Part shown: positions 7,281 to 17,062 of the stretch, one piece after another
Layout: every line of letters starts with the position of its first letter
How positions within the stretch are numbered: position 1 is the stretch's first letter
Program-made: the position numbers and the translations under genes
Assembly: GCF_030546695.1 (NCBI RefSeq)
Contig: NZ_JAUOTP010000004.1
Span: forward strand, 434,001-498,000
Length of the DNA: 64,000 bases
Direction of reading: 5' to 3'
DNA from: Sphingomonas natans
GTDB taxonomy: Bacteria; Pseudomonadota; Alphaproteobacteria; Sphingomonadales; Sphingomonadaceae
Notes under the pieces: model-generated
Seen by the model: only the letters and a program-made list of their open reading frames with translations
What the model was told of the DNA's origin: nothing
Database searches by the model: none

Positions 7281-10200
7281 TCACTGGAGCTGAAACGTCA
7301 GACGGCCCGCATAGCGGCCCGAAGCATCCGAAGGCAGTCCGGCCGGCCCGGTCGTGTTCGCCGGCTGGAATTTCGTGCCAATGGGGGGGATCGCCTTGAG
7401 GAAGCCGACATCGCTCGCCGGAAAGGCCGGCGACGTCGCGGGCGAATCCGCCACTTTCGCGCCGAGCTGCAGGAAGGTCTCGGCATCTTCGGTTCGCACC
7501 GTCCAGAGCCCGCCGGCAGTCTCGAAACGCGCCCAGCGCAGCCCGGCGAAATAGCCTGCATCATCGGGATGCAACGCCGATTTGGGATCGCTGCCTGCCA
7601 AATCATAAACGCCGAGCACGGTTCCGCGAGTGCGGTTCTTCCAGACCGGACGCGGCCCCTGCGCGAGCGCCCGGACCGATCGCACGCCTGCCGGCGGCTG
7701 ATCAAAACCGATGCCGTGGTACAGATATTGGCCGCTCAGCGAATAGGCATAGTCCAGCGTCAGCGTGCCATCCGGTCGCATCGTCCAGCGCGCGCTGTCC
7801 AGCCCGCCCGCGTTGCGCGCCTCTATCCATGCGGTGGCCCGACCCGTGGCCGGATCGCTGCCTTCGCCGCTGCTCAGGATCGCTGCCTTTGCCGCCAGCG
7901 GGAAGCGGCCGGGCTCGGCGCCGAGGCGGACCGAGACGATCTCCGGCGTACGATGGACCGCGTGGAGATCGGTCACCCGCACCATCGACACGGTCTGTGC
8001 GGGAAAGCCGTAGATCATGCCGTCGCGCTCGGTCCGATCTCCCGAAAAGATCGTCCGCCACGTCACGCCGTCGCCCGAGATCTCCGCCTTGAAACCACCC
8101 CAGCTATCCTGCCCCTTCAGCCCGATATCGATCTCGGCCTGATCGGCGAAGACGGGGCTCGACAGACGGAAAACGCCTGTGCCCGCCGGGCTCGTGCCGG
8201 TCCAGTCCGGCTTGTCGCCGGCTTTCCCTGCCGTCATCGCCACGAGGCGCGGCCCGTTGCGGAGCGAGACATCATGTCCGCCCCGTGACAGGCTCGTCAG
8301 CAGCCCGGTCGCGGCATCGAAACGCGCAATCGCGCCGCCCGCGGTCAGGCTCACGACATTGCCCGCGCGAGCCACATGCGGCGTGGCGCCGCGTCCGGAT
8401 GGCTCGGCCTCGTCGGGCTTGGCGACCGGCCAGGTCCATTGCGCCAGCACGGTGCCGCCCTCTTTCGCGACCATCGACAGCGCATCGGCCTTCGCCCAGC
8501 CGGGCGACAGCGGGACGCGCAACGCGCCGTTCGCATGCGGCGCGACCGGCGGCCCCGCAAAAGCGCCTGCGGCGATCGTCCGCGGCGTCGTCGCGCGATC
8601 GTTCGGGCCCGCGAACCGGATCCACGCATATTCGAAGCGCACGCGATCGAGCGACGTGAAGTCGTGGAGGTTCGTGACCGGGATCAGGCCCGCAAACCCG
8701 GCATCGATACGCGGCGCGGCGATCTGCACCGGCGACCACACGTCCCTGACCGCATAGGCGCTCGGCTCCCATTCGTGCCGCGCGCCGACGATCCCGTCCG
8801 GCGCGAGCGTGGCTGCGACGTCGATCCGGCCGGCCTGGTCGGTGCGCGCGATCCCTTCGTCGGCGAAAGCCCAGATGAACCCGCCGGCGCCGCGCGGCGA
8901 AGTGGAGATGGCGCGCCAATATTCGTCGACCCCCGCGCCGCCGCCGCCATCATACAGGCCGTGGAGAAATTCGGTCGGCATCACGAGAGCCGGGCCGCTC
9001 AGCCGGCGGACGAGATCCTCATAATGCGGATAATGCTTCGTATCGATCCCGCCATGCCACTCCCACGGGTGCAGCACGGTGCGCTGCTGCGGATCATAGA
9101 GCGCGAAATCGCCGTCCAGCTGGCGATTCCATCCGCCCTCATTGCCATTGTCCCAAAACAGGATGGCGGGGTGATTAACGTCGCGCTCGACGAGCTCGCG
9201 CACCAGCTTGCGCCCGACTTCCGTGTCATGCGCATGCTGCCAGCCGCTCAGCTCGTCGAGCACATAGAGGCCCAGTTCGTCCGCCGCTTCCAGGAAGGAT
9301 TCCTCGGGCGAATAATGCGACATCCGCACCGCATTCATGTTGAGCGCCTTCAACTCGCGCGCATCTGCATAGGAATCGGCGCGGCTGAGCGCGCGGCCCG
9401 TGTCGGCGCGGAAGCTGTGGCGATTGACGCCCTTTAGCAGGATGCGCTGGCCGTTGAGGAACAGTCCCTCGGGCCGCACCTCGAACGTCCGGAAGCCGAA
9501 ACGCTGGCGGGTCCGGTGTACAGCCGTCTCGCCATTGTAGAGCGTGAGATCCAGCGCATAGAGGTTGGGCGCCTCGGCCGACCACAATTTGGGATCGGCG
9601 ATATGACCGGCCACGCGCACCCGCCCGCTCCCGCCCGCCGGGATCGCCGTCGAGAAAGGCTGGCCGACCGGGCTCCCATCGAGCGTCACCACCTGCCCCT
9701 CGATCCGCGTCACCGTCTGGCCATCCACGCGTCCGCCCTGGGGCACGGCGATCCCGATGGTGGCGGCGATGTCGCCGTCGGCACGTGCGTCGATGGCGAC
9801 CGTGCCGATCGACTGCGCTGGCGCTGCCTCCAGCCACGCCGGCCGATAGATGCCGCTGAACGCCCAGTAGTCCGCATGCCGCTCGGCGAGTTCCGTATCC
9901 TTGGCCGCCGAGACCTCGCTCACCTCGACCTCGATCAGCGCCTCCTCGCCGGGCTTCACCAGCGCCGTCACGTCATAGCCGAAGCGGTTGAATCCCCCCT
10001 GATGAACGGGCCCCGCAACCGCCCCATTCACCTTGACCAGCGCGTCGGTCATCACGCCATCGAACACGATCCGGATGACGCGGCCCTTCCAGTCGGCCGG
10101 GATCGCGATCCGGCGGCTGTAAGAGCCATGATCCCCGTCCGCACGGGGGCCGAGATCATAGCCATATTGATAATGGCCGAAGCCCTTTTGCTGCCAGTTG

Positions 10201-10385
10201 GACGGCACGGCGATCTTGGCCGCCTTGCCTGCCTGCATGCCGCCGTCGATCCTAAAATCCCAGGGCACCGCATCGTCCGGACCGTGTCCGGTCAGCATCA
10301 GCCGCTGCGTCTCCGGCACGGGCGCGGCGAACGCCGCCGTCGTGCACAAGGCGGCCACCAGCCCGGCAAATGATCTACGGCGCAT
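7281..10385 (-). CDS. secreted glycoside hydrolase family 2 protein (beta-galactosidase-like)
   Basis: 1034 residues. Signal peptide MRRRSFAGLVAALC... with probable cleavage after AAFA. GH2 architecture: jelly-roll sugar-binding domain (~25-190), Ig-like domain (~195-305), TIM barrel (~310-590), then beta-rich domains including a discoidin-like stretch near SGDGVTWRTIF. The acid/base Glu is E416 in GNEGG; the nucleophile is probably E472 (MPTEFLHG), inferred from position. The family cleaves beta-galactosides, mannosides or glucuronides; the sugar here is not certain. ATG 10385 was preferred because AGAGGGG lies about 11 bases upstream and the signal peptide begins there; ATG 10394 is an alternative. 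The next gene downstream encodes another exported hydrolase. Confidence 0.88.
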   Translation of the reverse strand: MRRRSFAGLVAALCTTAAFAAPVPETQRLMLTGHGPDDAVPWDFRIDGGMQAGKAAKIAVPSNWQQKGFGHYQYGYDLGPRADGDHGSYSRRIAIPADWKGRVIRIVFDGVMTDALVKVNGAVAGPVHQGGFNRFGYDVTALVKPGEEALIEVEVSEVSAAKDTELAERHADYWAFSGIYRPAWLEAAPAQSIGTVAIDARADGDIAATIGIAVPQGGRVDGQTVTRIEGQVVTLDGSPVGQPFSTAIPAGGSGRVRVAGHIADPKLWSAEAPNLYALDLTLYNGETAVHRTRQRFGFRTFEVRPEGLFLNGQRILLKGVNRHSFRADTGRALSRADSYADARELKALNMNAVRMSHYSPEESFLEAADELGLYVLDELSGWQHAHDTEVGRKLVRELVERDVNHPAILFWDNGNEGGWNRQLDGDFALYDPQQRTVLHPWEWHGGIDTKHYPHYEDLVRRLSGPALVMPTEFLHGLYDGGGGAGVDEYWRAISTSPRGAGGFIWAFADEGIARTDQAGRIDVAATLAPDGIVGARHEWEPSAYAVRDVWSPVQIAAPRIDAGFAGLIPVTNLHDFTSLDRVRFEYAWIRFAGPNDRATTPRTIAAGAFAGPPVAPHANGALRVPLSPGWAKADALSMVAKEGGTVLAQWTWPVAKPDEAEPSGRGATPHVARAGNVVSLTAGGAIARFDAATGLLTSLSRGGHDVSLRNGPRLVAMTAGKAGDKPDWTGTSPAGTGVFRLSSPVFADQAEIDIGLKGQDSWGGFKAEISGDGVTWRTIFSGDRTERDGMIYGFPAQTVSMVRVTDLHAVHRTPEIVSVRLGAEPGRFPLAAKAAILSSGEGSDPATGRATAWIEARNAGGLDSARWTMRPDGTLTLDYAYSLSGQYLYHGIGFDQPPAGVRSVRALAQGPRPVWKNRTRGTVLGVYDLAGSDPKSALHPDDAGYFAGLRWARFETAGGLWTVRTEDAETFLQLGAKVADSPATSPAFPASDVGFLKAIPPIGTKFQPANTTGPAGLPSDASGRYAGRLTFQLQ

Positions 10386-10516
10386 CGCAAGCATCACCCC
10401 TCTTCGCAGTCGCACGACTGCCTAAAGCGGATCGCCTGCCCTGTCTCGCCGCGATCTGTCGGTCCTCTCAGCAGGTGGCGATCGATCGAATCGACGGGCC
10501 GGGCGTTGGGACCGAC

Positions 10517-10795
10517 ATGACCGACACAATCGAGAGCCTGCGCGAGCAGATGGAAGCCGCGGCGCTGGCGCTCGACTTCGAGGAGGCGCGCCGCCTGCGC
10601 GACAGGATCAATCTGATGCGCGGCGGAGCCTCGGCCAGCGAGGCCGAGCAGGCCGATGCCGCGGGGCTGATCCGCCAGCGTCCCGGCGCGATGGGGCTCG
10701 GCACGAGCCAGCAGCGGATGGAGCCTCCGCCGGGCTGGACGCCGCCGCCCAAACCCGATTTCCTCGCATCCGGCCGCCGCCGACGCGATCGTTGA
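10517..10795 (+). CDS. small UVR-motif protein (UvrB/UvrC interaction motif)
   Basis: 92 residues, starting at ATG 10517 (MTDTIESLREQ); the open frame upstream to 10370 shows no conserved look. Residues ~6-30 (ALDFEEARRLRDRI) match the UVR helix-loop-helix by which UvrB and UvrC bind each other. The remainder is low-complexity and Pro-rich, ending in RRRRDR. Stand-alone UVR proteins of this size occur in sphingomonads, often annotated as excinuclease ABC subunit B domain protein. A role in nucleotide excision repair or protein scaffolding is inferred from the motif only. It is divergent from the GH2 gene, with a 131-bp gap holding no recognised motif. Confidence 0.75.
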   Translation: MTDTIESLREQMEAAALALDFEEARRLRDRINLMRGGASASEAEQADAAGLIRQRPGAMGLGTSQQRMEPPPGWTPPPKPDFLASGRRRRDR

Positions 10796-10902
10796 CCCGA
10801 TAGGCGCGCGCAACCGAGCGTCCCCGTGCCTGCCCTCGCTATCCGCCGGTGCCAGTCGGCGATAAGGCTCGTCAGGATGAAACCGGGAATCGGACGGGTC
10901 GG

Positions 10903-11814
10903 ATGAGCAGCACCACCGCGCCAGCGCCAGGCAATCGCCTCCCCGCCTGGCTTCCCATCCTCATCGGGCTGGCGGTCGCCGCCTCGTGCCTGGTCCTCGC
11001 GTGGAGCCACGGCGGGCTCGTCACCGGCAAGGCGTCCGATGGCTTCAACCCGGTCTATGCCTTTTCGGGGCTTGCGATCGGCATCCTCGTCGGTCTGACC
11101 GGCATCGGCGGCGGCTCTTTGATGACGCCTCTGCTCGTGCTGCTGTTCGGGCTCCATCCCAGCACCGCGGTCGGCACCGATCTGCTCTACGCCTCGGCCA
11201 CCAAGAGTGTCGGCACGATGGTCCACGGCGCCAATCGCACGATTGACTGGCGCGTGACCGGGCGTCTGGCGCTGGGCAGCGTTCCCGCGACGATCCTCAC
11301 GGTCGGCCTGCTCTATGTCCTGCGCGACAACGAGGGATCCTCGTCGAAGCTCATCTCGACCGTGCTCGGCTTCGCCTTGCTGCTGACCGCGGTGACCTTG
11401 TTCTTCCGCCACAAATTGTTCGAGCTCGCGCAGCGGCGATCCTTCGTGCTCAGCCCCGCGAGAGCGCAGACGCTGACGATCGTGCTCGGCGCGGCGCTCG
11501 GCGTCCTGATCACTCTCTCCTCGGTCGGCGCGGGCGCGATCGGCGTGACGGTGCTGATCTTCCTCTATCCCGACATGCCGCTGTCGCGCATCGTCGGCTC
11601 GGACATCGCCCACGCCGTTCCGCTCACCCTGATCGCGGGTGCGGGCCACCTCGCCTTGGGGACGGTAAATCTGCCGCTGATGGAATCTTTACTCGTCGGC
11701 TCGATCCCCGGCATCATCCTCGGCAGCCACTTCGCCGCGCGCGCCTCGGATCGCATCCTGCGGCCGATCCTCGCGGGCACGCTCGTGCTGGTCGGCGGAC
11801 GCCTCGTATTCTGA
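10903..11814 (+). CDS. TauE/SafE family sulfite/anion exporter
   Basis: 303 residues and about eight transmembrane helices. The first TauE repeat has the glycine-rich signature GLTGIGGGSLMTPLL (~residue 65) and the second GVLITLSSVGAGAIG (~205), as expected for the duplicated family fold. Members move sulfite, sulfoacetate or other organosulfonates. ATG 10903 (MSSTTAPAPG) is preferred over the in-frame ATG 10849 because homologues have a short N-terminus before the first helix. The gene lies 130 bp upstream of the run that ends in a methionine-type importer; a shared sulfur theme is possible, but separate transcription is likely. Confidence 0.88.
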   Translation: MSSTTAPAPGNRLPAWLPILIGLAVAASCLVLAWSHGGLVTGKASDGFNPVYAFSGLAIGILVGLTGIGGGSLMTPLLVLLFGLHPSTAVGTDLLYASATKSVGTMVHGANRTIDWRVTGRLALGSVPATILTVGLLYVLRDNEGSSSKLISTVLGFALLLTAVTLFFRHKLFELAQRRSFVLSPARAQTLTIVLGAALGVLITLSSVGAGAIGVTVLIFLYPDMPLSRIVGSDIAHAVPLTLIAGAGHLALGTVNLPLMESLLVGSIPGIILGSHFAARASDRILRPILAGTLVLVGGRLVF

Positions 11815-11930
11815 TCACTGCGGCTCGCACCGCTGCAAGATCAGCTTTGGCCCGCCCAAGAAGAGCCCATTCGGCAAATCTCCTATCGCACCGCTAGGAT
11901 TTCCCGACAGCCGATGATCGGCGCCGGTCG

Positions 11931-11947
11931 GGAGAGGAGTAGCGTTG
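11931..11947 (+). promoter_or_regulatory. strong ribosome-binding site fixing a TTG start
   Basis: GGAGAGGAG at 11931-11939 is followed after five bases (TAGCG) by TTG at 11945. No ATG in this frame lies within the first conserved region, so this site decides the start of the desaturase gene. Confidence 0.7.
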
Positions 11948-12862
11948 AGGGGTCCAGCTCGTGCGTCCCGCATATCCGCGGTCGAATGGCCCACGCTCCT
12001 GCTGGCGGTGGCGGTCTATGGCGGTTGGCTGCTGGCGACCCTCTATCATGCGGGCCTGCCCGGCTGGCTGCTGCCGTTCGTCGGCGGCTGGTTGATCGCC
12101 TGGCAGGGCTCGCTCCAGCACGAGACGATCCACGGCCATCCCACCCCCAACCGGACGGTCAACGCGCTGATCGGCGCCGCACCGCTCTCGCTCTGGCTGC
12201 CTTACGCCGTCTATCGCCGGACGCATCTCGCGCACCATGCGACGGAGGCGGTCACCGATCCGTTCGAGGATCCCGAATCCCGCTATCTGGCGGATGACGA
12301 ACGCCTTTGGACGCGCGCGGCGCTGCTGCTGGAAGCGACGCAGGCGACGCTCGCCGGTCGACTCCTGCTCGGCCCGCCGGTCACGATCGGTCGCTCCCTG
12401 ATCGGCGAAAGCGCCCGCCTGGTCCGCACCCCGATCGCGGTGCTGCGCGACTGGCTTCCTCATCTGGCGGGCGTCGCGCTCGTCCTGATCTGGCTCGATC
12501 ATGTCGGATTGACGCTCGGCCGATATGGGCTCTGCTTCGTCTATCCGGGCACGGCGCTCTCGCTGCTGCGCTCCTTCGCCGAGCATCGCGCGGATCCTCT
12601 GCCCGATCACCGCGTCGCCATCGTCGAGCGCGCGGGGCCCTTCGCTTTGCTGTTCCTGCACAACAATCTCCACGCCGCGCATCACCGCGCACCGGGCCTT
12701 CCGTGGTTCCGGCTGCCGGGCTTCTATCGCGCGAACCGCTCCTCGCTCCTCGCCGGCAACGGGGGGCTGATCTACGCCGGCTATCGCGACGTCGCGCGCC
12801 GCTACCTGCTCCACGCGCACGACACGCTCATCCACCCCGACCATGCCAGACCGGCGCCATGA
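11945..12862 (+). CDS. membrane fatty acid desaturase family protein
   Basis: 305 residues, TTG start set by the Shine-Dalgarno sequence GGAGAGGAG five bases upstream. The three His clusters of the di-iron membrane desaturase/hydroxylase superfamily are present: QHETIHGH (~residue 58), RTHLAHH (~97) and NLHAAHH (~240). Hydrophobic pairs lie at ~15-55, ~75-90, ~165-190 and ~200. It may desaturate or hydroxylate an acyl chain; regiospecificity cannot be read. The last four bases overlap the ATG of the next gene (ATGA), so translation is probably coupled to the PhnD-like gene and the desaturase is the first cistron of the run to 18.8 kb. Confidence 0.85.
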   Translation: MRGPARASRISAVEWPTLLLAVAVYGGWLLATLYHAGLPGWLLPFVGGWLIAWQGSLQHETIHGHPTPNRTVNALIGAAPLSLWLPYAVYRRTHLAHHATEAVTDPFEDPESRYLADDERLWTRAALLLEATQATLAGRLLLGPPVTIGRSLIGESARLVRTPIAVLRDWLPHLAGVALVLIWLDHVGLTLGRYGLCFVYPGTALSLLRSFAEHRADPLPDHRVAIVERAGPFALLFLHNNLHAAHHRAPGLPWFRLPGFYRANRSSLLAGNGGLIYAGYRDVARRYLLHAHDTLIHPDHARPAP

Positions 12863-13671
12863 GCCGCCGCGCCGCCTCGCTCGGTATGTACGACACGCCC
12901 GGCGCGCGTGCGGCGAACGATCAGCTGTGGACCGCCATCGCCGCCCACCTCGCGCGAACCGGCGTCACGAATGTTCCGCCCCGGCTCGATCGCGATCGCG
13001 CCCCGGCCGTGATCTGGGACGACGAAAGGCTCTTGCTCGCCCAATCCTGCGGCTATCCGTTCGTCACCGCCTGGCGCGACAAGCTCCCTTATGTCGCGAC
13101 CCCGCGCTATCGCGTCGCAGGTTGCGACGGCAGCACCTATCGCAGCCGCATCGTCGTGCGCATCGATGATCCGGCCGACGCCCTGATTGCCCTCCGCGAC
13201 CGACGCGCCGCGCTCAACGAATCGAGCTCCAATTCAGGCATGAACCTCTTCCGCGCCGCCGTGGCGCCTCTGGCCGACGGCGGGCGCTTCTTCTCGGAGC
13301 TGATCGCGACCGGATCGCACGTCGCCAGCGCCCGCCTCGTCGCGACGGGCGGCGCCGACGTCGCCGCGATCGATGCCGTGTCTTTCGCCCATCTCGAGCG
13401 CGACGAGCCCGAGACGGCCCGCCGGCTGCGCACGATCGGCTGGACGATCGCTTCGCCGGGCCTGCCCCTCGTCACCTCGCCCGCGACGACCGCGCGGGAG
13501 CTTGCCGCCCTGCGCGAAGCCCTGGCCGCGGTCGCCACCGATCCCGCTCTGGCCGAAGCGCGCGCTTTGCTGTTTCTCGACGGCTTCGATATCCTGGATC
13601 CTGCAGCCTATGAGGCGATCCGCACGATCGAGGAGGACGCGATCCGGCTCGGTTATCCCGCGCTCGCATGA
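12859..13671 (+). CDS. PhnD-like substrate-binding-fold protein without signal peptide
   Basis: 270 residues, resembling the phosphate/phosphonate ABC-transporter binding component (PhnD-like): an opening MYDTPGARAANDQLW strand, LLLAQSCGYPF, a hinge with ALNESSSNSGMNLFR (~115-130) and AAIDAVSFAHLERD. It has no signal peptide or lipobox, so it should stay in the cytoplasm, which is unusual for a binding protein. Stand-alone cytosolic PhnD-like proteins exist but their ligands are mostly unknown. ATG 12859 overlaps the desaturase stop by four bases. The following ATP-grasp gene begins 79 bp later. Confidence 0.72.
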   Translation: MSRRAASLGMYDTPGARAANDQLWTAIAAHLARTGVTNVPPRLDRDRAPAVIWDDERLLLAQSCGYPFVTAWRDKLPYVATPRYRVAGCDGSTYRSRIVVRIDDPADALIALRDRRAALNESSSNSGMNLFRAAVAPLADGGRFFSELIATGSHVASARLVATGGADVAAIDAVSFAHLERDEPETARRLRTIGWTIASPGLPLVTSPATTARELAALREALAAVATDPALAEARALLFLDGFDILDPAAYEAIRTIEEDAIRLGYPALA

Positions 13672-13750
13672 CGCACCTCGACCTGCGCCCGCCAAGACCG
13701 CTAAGTGCGCCGATGATCTCGATACCCTCCCCTGCGCTTCGGCACCGTCC

Positions 13751-14656
13751 ATGACCGATCTCGCCATCCTCTATGAGCATCCGGTCTGGTTCCAGCCGCT
13801 GTTCGCCGCGCTCGACCGGCGCGGGGTCGATTATGCCGCGCTGCGCCCCGATGGCGGCTTCGATCCTGCCGATGCCACTGCGCCTGCGCCCGTGATCCTC
13901 AGCCGCATCGCCATGTCGGCGTTCCTGCGCGAGGCCGAGCATCCGATCTTCTGGACCGGTGCCCTGCTCGCGCAGTGGGAACGCGCCGGCGCGCGGGTGC
14001 TGAACGGCCCGGCGGCGCTCGCGATCGACACGTCCAAGGCGCGCCAGCTTTCGCTTGTGTCCGGCCTCGGCCTCGCCATCCCCAAGACGCGCGTCGTCCA
14101 TCGCGCGGCAGATGTCGCGGACGCTGCCGACGCGGTCGGCTTCCCCTTGGTCGTGAAGGCCAATATCGGCGGCGCGGGCGCGGGCATCGTCCGCTTCGAC
14201 ACGCGCGACGAACTGCGCGCCGCCATCGCTGACGGCGGCCTCCCCACGAGCATCGACGGCGTCCTGCTCGTGCAGGATTATGTCCCCGCGCACGGTGGCG
14301 CGATCACCCGCATCGAAACGCTCGACCGGGCCTATCTTTATGCGATCGAGGTCAGGGGCGATGGCGGCTTCGATCTCTGCCCAGCCGATGCCTGCCAGGT
14401 TCCCGGCAGCGCCATCACGATGACCGCGGTCGAACCCGCCCCCGCACTGCGCGACGCGGCCGAGGCGATCGCGCGCGCCGCCTCGCTCGATGTCGGCGGG
14501 GTCGAGGTGATGATCGACGATCGCGACGGCGTCGCCCGCTTCTACGATATCAACGCGCTCTCCAATTTCGTCGCGAAGCCGCTCGACGTGCTCGGCTGGG
14601 ATCCGCACGATCAGCTGGTCGATCGTCTGATCGGCTGGATCGGGGAGGCGCGCTGA
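13751..14656 (+). CDS. ATP-grasp ligase (RimK-like)
   Basis: 301 residues with an N-terminal Rossmann-like part (~1-90, ILYEHPVWFQPLFAALDRRG) and an ATP-grasp core: PLVVKANIGGAGAGIV (~135, P-loop-like glycine-rich lid with its ATP-binding Lys), DYVPAHGG (~178), GGVEVMID and FYDINALSNF (~270) supplying metal-binding Glu/Asp/Asn. RimK-type enzymes join an amino acid to a carboxylate using ATP; acceptor and donor here are unknown. The N-terminus is set at ATG 13751 because the upstream open frame lies within the previous gene. The stop TGA shares one base with the ATG of the flavin monooxygenase gene (TGATG), so the two are translationally coupled. Confidence 0.8.
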   Translation: MTDLAILYEHPVWFQPLFAALDRRGVDYAALRPDGGFDPADATAPAPVILSRIAMSAFLREAEHPIFWTGALLAQWERAGARVLNGPAALAIDTSKARQLSLVSGLGLAIPKTRVVHRAADVADAADAVGFPLVVKANIGGAGAGIVRFDTRDELRAAIADGGLPTSIDGVLLVQDYVPAHGGAITRIETLDRAYLYAIEVRGDGGFDLCPADACQVPGSAITMTAVEPAPALRDAAEAIARAASLDVGGVEVMIDDRDGVARFYDINALSNFVAKPLDVLGWDPHDQLVDRLIGWIGEAR

Positions 14657-15672
14657 TGCGCTACGGCTTTTGGATGCCCGTCTTCGGCGGCTGGCTGCGC
14701 AACGTGCCCGACGAGGGCATGGAGGCGAGCTGGGACTATGCCAAGCGCTTGACGCAGGATGCCGAGCGCTGGGGCTATGACCTCACGCTGATTGCCGAGC
14801 TCAACCTCAACGACATCAAGGGTATCGATCAGCCCGCGCTCGATGCCTGGTCCACCGCCGCCGCTCTGGCCGCGGTCACCGAGCGGCTCGAGCTGATGGT
14901 CGCGGTCCGCCCCAATTTCCACCACCCCGCGCTCTTCGCAAAGGCGGCGGCGAATATCGATCGGATCGCCGGCGAGCGGCTGTCGCTCAACGTCGTCTCG
15001 TCCTGGTGGGCGGACGAGGCGCGCCAGTACGGGCTCCAGTTCGATCAGCATGACGATCGCTATGCGCGCACCGCCGAATGGCTGCAGGTCGTCGATGGCC
15101 TATGGACGCAGGAGCGTTTCAGCTTCGCGGGCGATTTCTACACCACCGAAGACGCGATCTGCGCCCCCAAGCCCGTCAAGCGCCCGATCGTCTATGCCGG
15201 CGGCGAGAGCGACAAAGCCAAGCAGATGATCGCCGCGCAATGCGACGCCTATGTCATGCACGGCGATCCGGTCGACGCGGTCGCTCCCAAGATCGCCGAC
15301 ATGGCCCGCCGCCGCGAAGCCGCGGGCGGCGCGCCGATGACCTATGGCATGGCCGCCTATGCGATCGTCCGCGACAGCGAGGCCGAGGCCAAGCGCGAGC
15401 TGGAGCGGATCACGACCGTTGCCGACCTCCCCGCCGGCTACGACAATTTCGATCAGTGGCTGTCGGGCACGCAGCTGGAGCGCGAGCTGAAGCTGCAGGA
15501 ATATTCGGTCTCGAACCGCGGCCTGCGCCCCAACCTCGTCGGCACGCCCGAACAGCTTAAGGAGCGCATCGCCGAATATGCAGAGGCCGGGCTCGATCTG
15601 CTGCTGCTCCAGATGAGCCCGCAGGCCGAGGAGATGGAGCGTTTCGCCGTGCAGGTGATGGGCACCGCATGA
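14656..15672 (+). CDS. LLM-class flavin-dependent monooxygenase (dimethylsulfone monooxygenase-like)
   Basis: 338 residues, a luciferase-like TIM barrel. The segment [19 protein letters not shown] (~residue 110) and [18 protein letters not shown] (~135) resemble the SfnG/SsuD branch, which uses FMNH2 to split C-S bonds of sulfones and sulfonates. A nitrilotriacetate-type monooxygenase substrate cannot be excluded. No flavin reductase is encoded nearby, so reduced flavin must come from elsewhere. It overlaps the ATP-grasp gene by one base and the ATPase gene by four, placing it firmly in the operon with the methionine-type importer. A role in releasing sulfur from an organosulfur compound is inference from family and context. 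Confidence 0.83.
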   Translation: MRYGFWMPVFGGWLRNVPDEGMEASWDYAKRLTQDAERWGYDLTLIAELNLNDIKGIDQPALDAWSTAAALAAVTERLELMVAVRPNFHHPALFAKAAANIDRIAGERLSLNVVSSWWADEARQYGLQFDQHDDRYARTAEWLQVVDGLWTQERFSFAGDFYTTEDAICAPKPVKRPIVYAGGESDKAKQMIAAQCDAYVMHGDPVDAVAPKIADMARRREAAGGAPMTYGMAAYAIVRDSEAEAKRELERITTVADLPAGYDNFDQWLSGTQLERELKLQEYSVSNRGLRPNLVGTPEQLKERIAEYAEAGLDLLLLQMSPQAEEMERFAVQVMGTA

Positions 15673-16400
15673 TCACGCTCGACCATGTCAACAAGCGCTT
15701 CGCCGACGGCACGCGTGCGCTCGACGACGTCTCGCTCGACGTGCCGCAGGGCTCGGTGTTCGGCGTGATCGGCCGCTCGGGTGCGGGCAAATCGACTTTG
15801 CTGCGGCTGATCAACGGCCTCGAAAAGCCGAGCGAGGGCGAGGTGCGCGTGCTCGGCGCGGCGCTGAGCGGCCTGTCGCCCGCCGCCCTGCGCGATCTGC
15901 GCCGCGGGATCGGCATGATCTTCCAATCTTTCGGCCTGCTCGCCTCGCGCACCGTCGCCGGCAATGTCGCTCTGCCGCTCGAACTGTCGAAGGTGCCCCG
16001 CGCCGAGCGCAACATACGCGTCGCCGAACTGCTCGCCCGCGTCGGCCTGTCCGACAAGGCCGACGTCCACCCGGCCCGCCTTTCGGGCGGCCAGCGCCAG
16101 CGCGTCGGCATCGCGCGCGCGCTCGCCACCCGCCCCGGCATCCTGCTCTGTGACGAGGCGACGAGCGCGCTCGATCCAGAGACGACGCGCTCCGTGCTGG
16201 CCCTGCTCGGCGAGCTCAACCGCGAGCTCGGCCTGACGATCGTCCTCATCACGCACGAGATGAGCGTCGTCCGCGCGATCTGCGATCATGTCGCGGTGCT
16301 CGATTCCGGTCGTCTGGTCGAGGCCGGTCCCGTCGCCTCGGTCTTCGCCGATGCGCGCCACGAGGCGACGCTCCAATTGCTCGGCGAGGGCGCGGGATGA
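15669..16400 (+). CDS. metN: MetN-type ABC transporter ATPase without the C-terminal regulatory domain
   Basis: 243 residues. Walker [10 protein letters not shown] (35-43), Q-loop MIFQSFGLL (~82), signature LSGGQRQR (~140), Walker [12 protein letters not shown] (~163) and switch His in ITHEMSV. The sequence closely follows the ATPase core of MetN, but MetN proteins normally run to about 340 residues with a C-terminal NIL/ACT-like domain that binds methionine and shuts transport down. Here the protein ends right after the ATPase core (QLLGEGAG), so that trans-inhibition domain is absent. It overlaps the monooxygenase gene and the permease gene by four bases each. Confidence 0.88.
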   Translation: MITLDHVNKRFADGTRALDDVSLDVPQGSVFGVIGRSGAGKSTLLRLINGLEKPSEGEVRVLGAALSGLSPAALRDLRRGIGMIFQSFGLLASRTVAGNVALPLELSKVPRAERNIRVAELLARVGLSDKADVHPARLSGGQRQRVGIARALATRPGILLCDEATSALDPETTRSVLALLGELNRELGLTIVLITHEMSVVRAICDHVAVLDSGRLVEAGPVASVFADARHEATLQLLGEGAG

Positions 16401-17062
16401 CCGATTTCTTCGCGCATATCGTCTGGAGCGAGATCGGCCGCGCGACGCTCGATACGCTGATCATGCTCGGCGCCAGTCTTGCGCTGACGATCCTGCTCGG
16501 CATTCCCCTCGGCGTGCTGCTGTTCCTCACCGACGAGGGCCAGCCCGCCCGCAACCGCCCGATCAATCGGATCGTCGGCATCCTGGTCAACATCCTCCGC
16601 TCGATCCCGTTCGTGATCCTGCTGATCGTCATGATCCCGCTGACCTTGCTGCTCGTCGGCACTTCATTGGGCGTCGCCGGCGCGATCCCGCCGCTCGTCG
16701 TCGGCGCCGCCCCTTTCTACGCGCGCCTCGTCGAGGGGGCGCTGCGCGACGTGCCCCGCGCGACGATCGAGGCGGTCCAGGCGATGGGCGCGACCCGGCT
16801 GCAGATCGTGACGCGGATGCTGCTGCCCGAGACGCTCCCCGGCCTGATCTCGGGCGCGACGATCACCGCCGTCGCGCTCGTCTCGTTCACCGCCATGGCC
16901 GGCGTCGTCGGCGCAGGCGGCTTGGGCGATCTCGCCATCCGCTACGGCTATCAGCGCTTCCAGACCGACGTCATGCTGGTCACGGTCACGCTGATGGTCT
17001 TGCTGGTCCAGATCATCCAGTTTGCCGGCGATCGCCTCGCCCGCCATTTCGACCATCGCTGA
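16397..17062 (+). CDS. metI: MetI-type ABC transporter permease
   Basis: 221 residues, five predicted transmembrane helices, with the coupling segment [21 protein letters not shown] (~residues 118-138) that contacts the ATPase in MetI-type permeases. It imports methionine or a methionine-like solute together with the adjacent ATPase and lipoprotein. The start ATG overlaps the ATPase stop by four bases and the stop is eight bases before the binding-protein start. Length matches MetI of other proteobacteria (~217). Confidence 0.9.
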   Translation: MTDFFAHIVWSEIGRATLDTLIMLGASLALTILLGIPLGVLLFLTDEGQPARNRPINRIVGILVNILRSIPFVILLIVMIPLTLLLVGTSLGVAGAIPPLVVGAAPFYARLVEGALRDVPRATIEAVQAMGATRLQIVTRMLLPETLPGLISGATITAVALVSFTAMAGVVGAGGLGDLAIRYGYQRFQTDVMLVTVTLMVLLVQIIQFAGDRLARHFDHR

